Shown here: positions 24,110-31,248 of the stretch, piece by piece
Numbering within the stretch: position 1 is the stretch's first letter
Layout: each line of letters starts with the position of its first letter
Assembly (NCBI GenBank): GCA_019508115.1
Contig: JAEKMC010000077.1
Coordinates: forward strand, 1 to 36,815
Reading direction: 5' to 3'
Source: Sphingomonas sp.
GTDB taxonomy: Bacteria > Pseudomonadota > Alphaproteobacteria > Sphingomonadales > Sphingomonadaceae
Length of the DNA: 36,815 bases
The notes under the pieces: model-generated
The model's input: the letters and a program-made list of their open reading frames with translations, nothing else
The model's database searches: none
What the model was told of the DNA's origin: nothing
Position numbers and translations under genes: made by a program

Positions 24110-24472
24110 GTGTCGCTCAAGCCATTCCTTCCATTGCTTGCCGGGCTGGCCTTATCCGGTTGCGCGATCGGTGATCGCAGCCTCCAGACGCCGCACAAGA
24201 TCGAGGTCGCAGGCGACGCCGCGGTCGTTCCCGGCTGCCCCGACTGGGGCGACGCGGAGATCAATTCGGAGGAGGGGCAGGCCAACAATTTCGGCTGCGC
24301 CACCCGGCTCAACCTTGCCGCGATGATCGCCGATCCGGCCGATCTGCTGCATGGCCGGGTCGCCACCGCGACCGACACGGTCGCGACGGTTCGCGCGCTC
24401 AAGGCGTATCGCGAACAGGTCCCGACCGGAACCAAGGAAATCGAAAAAACCAAGGCAGGGGGCAGCCAGTGA
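24110..24472 (+). CDS. cpaD: CpaD-family pilus assembly lipoprotein (short form)
   Basis: 120 residues from GTG 24110, which has AGGGAG six bases upstream and directly gives a lipoprotein signal (SLKPFLPLLAGLALSGC, lipobox LSGC). An ATG at 24080, overlapping the cpaC stop, would add ten residues. It has the CpaD signature VVPGCPDWGD and NNFGCATRLNLAAMIADPADLLHGR. CpaD proteins are often about 200 residues; this one lacks most of the N-terminal half. It is probably an outer-membrane lipoprotein assisting the secretin. The stop overlaps the cpaE start (GTGA). Confidence 0.85.
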   Translation: MSLKPFLPLLAGLALSGCAIGDRSLQTPHKIEVAGDAAVVPGCPDWGDAEINSEEGQANNFGCATRLNLAAMIADPADLLHGRVATATDTVATVRALKAYREQVPTGTKEIEKTKAGGSQ

Positions 24473-25734
24473 ACGCGCCTTTCAATCCCCGCAACGGCAA
24501 TCGCGATCCGTTCAGCGCTTTCATGAGCGATCTCGACGCGGAGGACGTGGTCCGCGCGACCGCGCTTTCCTTCGGCTGGCCGCTCGAGCGCATCCACAAT
24601 GGCGGCGTCAATTATGCGGTGCAGAGCCTGGCCGTCTCGCAAAGCCCAAGCATCCTGCTCGTCGATCTCGGCGAATCGAGCGATCCGCTCGAGGATATCA
24701 ACGGTCTCGCCGAAGTGTGCGAGCCGGGCACGATGGTGATCGCCTGCGGGCGCATCAACGACGTGCGCTTCTACCGCGACCTGATCGGTTCGGGCATCCA
24801 CGATTATCTGCTGAAGCCCTTCACCACGGATCAGCTGCACGATTGCATCGTGCAGGCACAGGCGATCCAGGCGGGCACGCGCGCGGCGGAAGCCGCCGGC
24901 GAGACGCCACACCATATGACCGCGGTGATCGGCGTGCGGGGCGGCGCGGGCTGTTCGACCGTGGCGGTCTCGCTCGCCTGGCTGATGAGCGAGCGTGCGA
25001 AGTCCACCGCCTTGCTCGACCTCGACGTCCATTTCGGCACGGGCGCGCTTGCGCTCGACCTCGAACCCGGCCGCGGGCTCACCGATGCGATCGAGAATCC
25101 CAGCCGCATCGACGGCCTGTTCATCGAGCGCGCTCTGGTCCGCCAGAACGACATGCTCGGCGTGCTCTCGGCCGAAGCGCCGATCAGCCAGCCGCTGACC
25201 GGCGACGGCACCGCTTTCCTGCAATTGCAGGATGAGCTGCGCAGGGCTCTTGCCTGCTCGGTGATCGATCTGCCGCGTCACATGCTTGTCCAGCATCCGG
25301 TTTTGCTGGCCGACGTCGCGACCGCGGTCGTGGTGACGGAGCTCACGCTCGCGGCGACGCGCGACACGATCCGCATCCTGTCTTGGCTCAAGGCCAATGC
25401 ACCCGCCACTCGCGTCGTGCTGGTTGCCAACAAGGTGCCCGCGGCTGGCCATGAAGAGGTGGTCCGCAAGGAATTCGAAAGCTCGGTCGAGCATAAGATC
25501 GACATTGTCATTCCGTTCGATGCCAAGGCCACCTCGCACGCCGCCAAGATCGGCAAGCCCGTCGCGGAAGCCGCCAAAACCGCCCGGATCGGCCTCGCTC
25601 TGGTCGAGCTGGTCGAAGCGGTGCTGGGCGAGGCAGGCGTGCTCAAGAAGAACAAGTCGCTGCTCGGCCGCCTGGTCGATGCAGGCAAGAAGCTGCCGCG
25701 CAAGGCCACCGCGCCCGCCGTCATCGCGGACTGA
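24469..25734 (+). CDS. cpaE: CpaE/TadZ-family pilus-localising ATPase-like protein
   Basis: 421 residues from GTG 24469 (AGGGGG upstream, GTGA overlap with cpaD). Residues ~10-140 form a receiver-like domain (ILLVDLGESSDPLEDI, GSGIHDYLLKPF) and ~150-400 a MinD/ParA-type domain. The P-loop reads GVRGGAGCST, so the Walker A lysine is replaced by Cys, and an Arg stands at the first deviant-lysine place; substitutions there are known in CpaE/TadZ proteins. The partner motif LLDLDVHFGTGALALDL is present. CpaE directs the pilus machine to its cellular site. cpaF would normally come next but does not. Confidence 0.92.
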   Translation: MNAPFNPRNGNRDPFSAFMSDLDAEDVVRATALSFGWPLERIHNGGVNYAVQSLAVSQSPSILLVDLGESSDPLEDINGLAEVCEPGTMVIACGRINDVRFYRDLIGSGIHDYLLKPFTTDQLHDCIVQAQAIQAGTRAAEAAGETPHHMTAVIGVRGGAGCSTVAVSLAWLMSERAKSTALLDLDVHFGTGALALDLEPGRGLTDAIENPSRIDGLFIERALVRQNDMLGVLSAEAPISQPLTGDGTAFLQLQDELRRALACSVIDLPRHMLVQHPVLLADVATAVVVTELTLAATRDTIRILSWLKANAPATRVVLVANKVPAAGHEEVVRKEFESSVEHKIDIVIPFDAKATSHAAKIGKPVAEAAKTARIGLALVELVEAVLGEAGVLKKNKSLLGRLVDAGKKLPRKATAPAVIAD

Positions 25735-25735
25735 C

Positions 25736-26692
25736 GTGCTAACGATCGCCCTCCTGATGCTCGGCGGCCTGCTGCTGCTGGCCGGGCTGGCCTTGGTCGG
25801 CCCGCCCGGCGCGCGGACGCGCAAGCGGCGGTTGGAGTCGGTCAAGGCGCGCCATGTCGGCGGCAACACGGTCGAAACCCAGCTGCGGCGGATCCATGCG
25901 CAGCGCTCGTCCAAGCTCGACGATGCCTTCCATCGCTTCATCCCCAATCCGGAACTGCTGCGCCTTCGGCTCGAGGCGACGGGCAAGAGCTGGACGCTCG
26001 GCCATTATGCGGCGTTGTGCGCGATTTTGTCGGGTGTGTTCTTCCTGCTGCTGATGGTCAAAGGGGTGCCGTTCCTGCTGTCGCTGTTCGCGGGGCTCGT
26101 CGTCGGGATCGGCTTCCCGCACATGATGGTCGGCAAGCTGATCAAGCGTCGCATCAAGAATTTCATCAACAAATTCCCCGACGCGATCGAGCTGCTCGTG
26201 CGCGGTCTGCGCTCTGGTCTTCCCATCTCGGAAACGATCGGCGTGGTCGGTAGCGAAGTGCCCGATCCGGTCGGCTCCGAATTCCGCGGCGTCGCCGATC
26301 GCATGCGCATCGGCCGTACGATGGAGCAGGCGCTGCAGGAGACTGCGGACCGGCTCAACACGCCCGAATTCCAGTTCTTCGTCATCACGCTGGCGATCCA
26401 GCGCGAAACCGGCGGCAATCTTGCCGAGACGCTCGGCAACCTCGCCGACGTGCTGCGCAAGCGCATGCAGATGAAGCTCAAGATCAGCGCGATGTCGTCG
26501 GAATCGAAGGCTTCGGCCTATATCATCGGATCGCTGCCCTTCATCGTGTTCGCCATCATCTATTTCATGAATCCGACGTACATGGGCGGCTTCTTCACCG
26601 ACACGCGCCTGATCATGGCCGCGATCGGCGGGGGCATATGGATGAGCATCGGCGTGTTCATCATGGCCAAGATGATCAATTTCGAGATCTGA
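25736..26692 (+). CDS. tadB: Tad pilus inner-membrane platform protein TadB
   Basis: 318 residues from GTG 25736, one base after the cpaE stop. An N-terminal hydrophobic helix is followed by two more membrane segments (~95-135), the T2SSF domain (FPDAIELLVRGLRSGLPISETIGVV, GRTMEQALQETADRLNTPEFQFFVITLAIQRETGGNLAETLGNLADVLR) and two C-terminal helices. With TadC it forms the platform on which the CpaF ATPase acts. It is a standard TadB by size and order. The next gene begins two bases later. Confidence 0.94.
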   Translation: MLTIALLMLGGLLLLAGLALVGPPGARTRKRRLESVKARHVGGNTVETQLRRIHAQRSSKLDDAFHRFIPNPELLRLRLEATGKSWTLGHYAALCAILSGVFFLLLMVKGVPFLLSLFAGLVVGIGFPHMMVGKLIKRRIKNFINKFPDAIELLVRGLRSGLPISETIGVVGSEVPDPVGSEFRGVADRMRIGRTMEQALQETADRLNTPEFQFFVITLAIQRETGGNLAETLGNLADVLRKRMQMKLKISAMSSESKASAYIIGSLPFIVFAIIYFMNPTYMGGFFTDTRLIMAAIGGGIWMSIGVFIMAKMINFEI

Positions 26693-26693
26693 G

Positions 26694-27683
26694 GTGAGCG
26701 CGCTTCTCAAAACCTATGTCGGAATCGACGCGACCACCATCGCCACCATGATGATGGGGATGGCCCTGGTGGCGCTGATGGTTGCCATGTACGCCGCCAC
26801 CACCGCGCGCGATCCGATGGCGAAGCGCGTCAAGGCGCTCAACGAACGGCGCGAGCAGCTCAAGGCCGGAATCACCGCCTCGACCCGCAAGCGCACGCGG
26901 CTCAATCAGACCAACCGCACGACCGAGCGGATGCGTTCGCTGCTGGGCGGGCTCAAGGTGCTGCAGGACAAGCAGCTCAAGGAGGCCCAGATCAAGCTGA
27001 TGCAGGCGGGCATCCGTTCGAAGGACGCCGCGATCGCGGTCATCTTCGCGCGCATGGTCCTGCCGATCGTGATCGGCGGCACCTTCATCTTCGGCGTCTA
27101 TGTGCTCGACTGGTTCCCGACCTGGGGCGGCTTCAAGCATTATATGCTCGTCGCGGGTTCGCTGCTGCTGAGCTACAAGGCGCCCGATCTGTTCGTGAAC
27201 AACAAGATCTCGAAGCGCACCGCCGCAATCCGCAAGGGCCTGCCCGACGCGCTCGACCTGCTCGTCATCTGCGCCGAGGCGGGACTCACCGTCGACGCGG
27301 CCTTCGGGCGCGTCTCGCGGGAATTGGGCAAGGGCTATCCCGAACTCGGCGACGAAATGGCGCTGACCGCGATCGAGCTGGGCTTCCTCACCGATCGCCG
27401 GACCGCCTTCGAAAACCTGGCCCAGCGCGTGAACCTGGATTCGATCCGTGGCGTCGTCACCACGATGATCCAGACTGAGAAATATGGCACGCCGCTCGCC
27501 TCGGCGCTGCGCGTGCTCTCGGGCGAATTCCGCCATGCGCGCATGATGAAGGCCGAGGAAAAGGCCGCGCGCCTGCCCGCGATCATGACGGTGCCGCTGA
27601 TCCTGTTCATCCTGCCCGTCTTGTTCGTCGTGATCCTGGGGCCGGCCGCCTGCTCGATCAGCGACAACATGTTCAAGAGCTGA
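26694..27683 (+). CDS. tadC: Tad pilus inner-membrane platform protein TadC
   Basis: 329 residues from GTG 26694. An N-terminal helix, a charged linker (~40-85), two central helices and the T2SSF domain (LPDALDLLVICAEAGLTVDAAFGRVSRELGKGYPELGDEMALTAIELGFLTDRRTAFENLAQRV; GVVTTMIQTEKYGTPLASALRVLSGEFR) with AEEKAARLPAIMTVPLILFILPVLFVVILGPA at the end. It is last in the pilus operon; a perfect hairpin follows at 27690-27717. No tadD, tadE or tadG follows in this window. Confidence 0.94.
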   Translation: MSALLKTYVGIDATTIATMMMGMALVALMVAMYAATTARDPMAKRVKALNERREQLKAGITASTRKRTRLNQTNRTTERMRSLLGGLKVLQDKQLKEAQIKLMQAGIRSKDAAIAVIFARMVLPIVIGGTFIFGVYVLDWFPTWGGFKHYMLVAGSLLLSYKAPDLFVNNKISKRTAAIRKGLPDALDLLVICAEAGLTVDAAFGRVSRELGKGYPELGDEMALTAIELGFLTDRRTAFENLAQRVNLDSIRGVVTTMIQTEKYGTPLASALRVLSGEFRHARMMKAEEKAARLPAIMTVPLILFILPVLFVVILGPAACSISDNMFKS

Positions 27684-27689
27684 TGTTCC

Positions 27690-27717
27690 TAGGAAGGCGC
27701 GCGAGAGCGCCTTCCTA
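27690..27717 (+). terminator. Hairpin after tadC, probable operon end
   Basis: TAGGAAGGCGC (27690-27700), loop GCGAGA, GCGCCTTCCTA (27707-27717): a perfect 11-bp stem seven bases after the stop. There is no T run, so it may act as a weak terminator or a 3'-end stabiliser. Confidence 0.5.
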
Positions 27718-27797
27718 ACCGGTTCCGGCTTCTCAAACAGTTGACCGCGAGCGCCTGTCGCGCAATCCTCCGCCAAACAGAGCAGGAGAAGTGCGAC

Positions 27798-28309
27798 GTG
27801 CCCGAATTCACCACCAACCAATGGGCGATCCTGTTCCTGGTTCTCGTTCTGGGATGGCTGCTGGGCTGGGCCTCGCCTCCCGCCCCGGCGGACGCAAGTG
27901 GAAGCGCGCCTATCAGGCCGAACGCGACGCCCGCGCTGACGAACAGGCGGAGCTGGAAGCCGCCCGTGCCCGCGTCGCGGAGCTCGAGGCCGCCCGGTCC
28001 GCTGCTCCAGCCGCGGCGGTAGTCGAGCCGCCGGTGGCTGCGGCGCCGGTCACCACCACTGAAACGCTCGACCTCACCCGCGACGATCTCTCGCTGATCC
28101 GCGGCATCGGCGCCGCCGGCCAGCGCCGCCTCAACGAGGAAGGCATTTACCGCTATTCCGATATTACCGGCCTCACGCCTGCCGAAGAGGCGGAGCTGGA
28201 AAAAAGGCTCGGCGCCGACGATGGCTATATCGAACAGGAACAATGGCGCGAGCAGGCAGCTTTGCTGGAGTCCGGCCAGATCGACCAACACCGCGCCACC
28301 TTCGGCTAG
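27798..28309 (+). pseudogene. Membrane-anchored helix-hairpin-helix protein, frameshifted
   Basis: Two frames make one protein. From GTG 27798 (AGGAGAA about eight bases upstream) the first frame gives PEFTTNQWAILFLVLVLGWLLGW, a membrane anchor. The continuation, GGRKWKRAYQAERDARADEQAELEAARARVAELEAARS, then a Pro/Ala linker and LTRDDLSLIRGIGAAGQRRLNEEGIYRYSDITGLTPAEEAELEKRLG, lies in the -1 frame and ends at 28309. The switch falls in 27865-27895, as if one base were lost. The C-terminal part is the HhH-like domain seen in L21-associated and NADH-dehydrogenase-E-associated tails (RIKGIGPK.. type). Genuine mutation or sequencing error cannot be told apart here. Confidence 0.65.
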
Positions 28310-28330
28310 AGCAAAGCCTCTCTCCCCACG

Positions 28331-28363
28331 AAAAAGCCCCCTTCCGTAGGGGCGGAAGGGGGC
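28331..28363 (-). terminator. Intrinsic terminator for ppdK
   Basis: GCCCCCTTCCG (28336-28346) and CGGAAGGGGGC (28353-28363) form an 11-bp stem with a six-base loop. Read on the minus strand it is followed by TTTTT (28335-28331). It lies about 70 bases after the ppdK stop. On the plus strand only a weak ATTT follows, so it could also help end the helix-hairpin-helix gene. Confidence 0.82.
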
Positions 28364-28431
28364 ATTTCGGGCGGGAGGCTTATGGACCGCCCGTTCCCGC
28401 CCGATAGGTCTCGGGCGAGATTGATTATCTG

Positions 28432-31119
28432 CTATTTCTTCAGCGCGGCTTGCGCGGCGGCGAGCCGCGCGATCGGCACACGATAGGGCGAGGCCGAGAC
28501 GTAATCCAGCCCGGTGCTTTCGCAGAAGGCGATCGACGCCGGATCGCCGCCATGCTCGCCGCAAATGCCAAGCTTGATGCCGGCGCGGGTCGCGCGCCCG
28601 CGTTCCGCCGCGATCTGGATCAGTTCGCCCACGCCCTCGACGTCGAGGCTGACGAACGGATCCTTGGCGTAGATGCCCTGCTCGACATAGGCGCCCAGGA
28701 AGCGGGCCGCATCGTCGCGGCTTACGCCGAGCGCGGTCTGGGTGAGGTCGTTGGTACCGAACGAGAAGAATTCGCCCACTTCAGCGATCTCGCCCGCCTT
28801 CAGCGCCGCGCGCGGCAGCTCGATCATCGTGCCGACCAGATATTCGAGTATCTGATCCTTCTCGGCGAACACCGCCTTGGCGGTGCGGTCGACCAGCGTC
28901 TTGATGATCTCCAGCTCGCGCCGGGTGGCAACCAGAGGTACCATCACCTCGGGAATCGGCGCCTCGCCGGTCAGCCGCGCCACGTCGCATGCCGCTTCGA
29001 AGATCGCGCGCGCCTGCATCTCGTAGATTTCAGGGTAAGTGATGCCCAGCCGGCAGCCGCGATGCCCGAGCATCGGATTGAACTCATGCAATTCGGCCGC
29101 GCGGCGCTTCAGTTTCTCGACCGACACGCCCGATGCCGCCGCGACTTCGGCATATTCCTCTTCCTCGTGCGGCAGGAATTCGTGCAGCGGCGGATCGAGG
29201 AGGCGGATCGTCACGGGCAGGCCCGCCATGATCTCAAAAATCTCGGCGAAATCGCTGCGCTGCTCGGGCAGCAATTTCTCGAGCGCGCGGCGGCGGCCTT
29301 GCTCGTCCTCGGCCAGGATCATCTGGCGCACCGCCGAGATGCGGCCCGCATCGAAGAACATATGTTCGGTGCGGCACAGCCCGATGCCCTCCGCGCCGAA
29401 GCGGCGCGCGGTGCGGCAGTCGAGCGGCGTCTCGGCATTGGCGCGCACCTTGAGGCGGCGCCCCTCGTCCGCCCATTCCATCAGCACGCCGAAGTCGCCC
29501 GCCAATTCGGGCTGCACCGTCGCGACCTTGCCCAGCATCACCTCGCCGGTGGCGCCATCGATCGTCAGGATATCGCCCTCGCGCACCTCCTTGCCGCCAA
29601 CGCGGAACAGCTTGGCCTTGGCATCGATCGCCAGGCTGCCCACGCCCGATACGCACGGCCGGCCCATGCCGCGCGCCACCACCGCGGCGTGGCTGGTCAT
29701 GCCCCCGCGCGCGGTGAGGATGCCCTTGGCGGCATGCATGCCGTGAATGTCCTCGGGGCTGGTCTCGACCCGTACCAGGATCACCGCATCGCCCGCCGCC
29801 GCGCGCTTTTCGGCGGTGTCGGCGTCGAACACCGCCTGGCCCGATGCCGCGCCGGGCGAGGCGGGCAGGCCCTTGGCGATCACGTCGCGATGCGCCTGCG
29901 GGTCGAGCGTCGGGTGGAGCAACTGGTCGAGCGCGGCCGGATCGACGCGCAGCACCGCCTCGTCCTGCGTGATCAGCCCTTCATTTGCCATGTCGACTGC
30001 GATCTTCAGCGCAGCCTTGGCGGTCCGCTTGCCGGTGCGCGTCTGCAGCATCCAGAGCTTGCCCTGCTGCACCGTGAACTCGATGTCCTGCATGTCGCGA
30101 TAATGCGTTTCCAGCAGGTCGAACACGCGGGCGAGCTCGGCATAGGTCTCCGGCAGCGCCTCTTCCATCGACGCCGCCTTGGCCCCGGCGCGCGCGCGCG
30201 CGGCCTTGGTCAGATATTGCGGCGTACGGATGCCCGCGACGACATCCTCGCCCTGCGCATTGATCAGGAACTCGCCATAATAAGCGCGCTCGCCGGTCGA
30301 CGGATCGCGCGTGAAGGCGACGCCAGTGGCGGACGTGTCGCCCATATTGCCGAACACCATCGCCTGGACGTTGACCGCGGTGCCCCAGTCGCCCGGAATG
30401 TCGTGCAGCCGGCGATAGACCTTGGCGCGGTCCGACTGCCACGATCCGAACACCGCTCCGATCGCACCCCACAATTGGTCGTGCACGTCCTGGGGGAAGG
30501 GCTGGTTCCATTGCTCCTCGACCAGGCCCTTATAGGTCTTGACCAGGCTCCTGAGGTCGCCCGCGGTCAGCTCGGTATCCAGGCTGACGCCGCGATCCTC
30601 CTTGGCGATCTCCAGCGCTTCCTCGAACGCGCCATGGTCCAGCTCCAGCACCACGTCGGCATACATCTGGATGAAGCGGCGATAGCTGTCCCACGCGAAG
30701 CGGTCGTCGCCCGAAACCTTGGCCAGTCCCTCGACCGTCGCGTCGTTGAGGCCGAGGTTGAGCACCGTATCCATCATGCCCGGCATCGAGATGCGTGCGC
30801 CCGAACGGACCGAAACGAGCAAGGGATCGGCGGTGTCGCCGAACCTTTTGCCCGTCACCTTTTCGATATGCGCGATACCCTCGGCCACTTCGGCGCGCAG
30901 GCTGTCGGGGAAAGCGCCGCCTTCCTCATAATAACGCGTGCACATCGGCGTGGAGATGGTGAAGCCGGGCGGGACGGGCAGGCCGATCCCCGCCATTCCA
31001 TCAAGGTTCGCGCCCTTGCCGCCGAGCAAATTCTTGTCACCGTTTCCGCCGTCGGAAACGCCCCCGCCGAACCGATAGACGTAACGTTCCTGTTCGACGC
31101 TCATCGGCACACTCGCCAT
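28432..31119 (-). CDS. ppdK: Pyruvate, phosphate dikinase
   Basis: 895 residues from ATG 31119 (GGGAG ten bases upstream; a TTG at 31125 and an ATG at 31104 are alternatives). The N-terminal ATP-grasp domain has YRFGGG, NLLGGKGANLDGMAGIGLPVPPGF and SVRSGARISMPGMMDTVLNLG. The central phosphohistidine domain has the catalytic GGMTSHAAVVARGMGRPCVSG. The PEP/pyruvate barrel has GIGLCRTEHMFF, MLGHRGCRLG, FSFGTNDLTQTALGVSRDD and GICGEHGGDPASI. It interconverts pyruvate + ATP + Pi and PEP + AMP + PPi in the cytoplasm. It follows glyS on the same strand by 129 bases and ends at a strong terminator. Confidence 0.97.
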   Translation of the reverse strand: MASVPMSVEQERYVYRFGGGVSDGGNGDKNLLGGKGANLDGMAGIGLPVPPGFTISTPMCTRYYEEGGAFPDSLRAEVAEGIAHIEKVTGKRFGDTADPLLVSVRSGARISMPGMMDTVLNLGLNDATVEGLAKVSGDDRFAWDSYRRFIQMYADVVLELDHGAFEEALEIAKEDRGVSLDTELTAGDLRSLVKTYKGLVEEQWNQPFPQDVHDQLWGAIGAVFGSWQSDRAKVYRRLHDIPGDWGTAVNVQAMVFGNMGDTSATGVAFTRDPSTGERAYYGEFLINAQGEDVVAGIRTPQYLTKAARARAGAKAASMEEALPETYAELARVFDLLETHYRDMQDIEFTVQQGKLWMLQTRTGKRTAKAALKIAVDMANEGLITQDEAVLRVDPAALDQLLHPTLDPQAHRDVIAKGLPASPGAASGQAVFDADTAEKRAAAGDAVILVRVETSPEDIHGMHAAKGILTARGGMTSHAAVVARGMGRPCVSGVGSLAIDAKAKLFRVGGKEVREGDILTIDGATGEVMLGKVATVQPELAGDFGVLMEWADEGRRLKVRANAETPLDCRTARRFGAEGIGLCRTEHMFFDAGRISAVRQMILAEDEQGRRRALEKLLPEQRSDFAEIFEIMAGLPVTIRLLDPPLHEFLPHEEEEYAEVAAASGVSVEKLKRRAAELHEFNPMLGHRGCRLGITYPEIYEMQARAIFEAACDVARLTGEAPIPEVMVPLVATRRELEIIKTLVDRTAKAVFAEKDQILEYLVGTMIELPRAALKAGEIAEVGEFFSFGTNDLTQTALGVSRDDAARFLGAYVEQGIYAKDPFVSLDVEGVGELIQIAAERGRATRAGIKLGICGEHGGDPASIAFCESTGLDYVSASPYRVPIARLAAAQAALKK

Positions 31120-31248
31120 CTCCAACGCGCTCCCTGAACCGTTTCCACCGTCTCGGTTCGCGAAGCGCTAGGCCTGCAAATATATCCAATCAACCCAGGC
31201 GCGACCGGGGCGAATAGCCCTAATGTGTTCGCCTGCGCAGCGTTAGCG

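Noticed and set aside
24910-24970. Loss of the P-loop lysine as proof that CpaE is broken
   Set aside because: CpaE/TadZ proteins commonly have altered P-loops, and the rest of the protein is intact.
28450-31137. An 895-codon open frame on the plus strand
   Set aside because: It is exactly antisense to ppdK and has no recognisable domain; long antisense frames are usual in high-GC genes.
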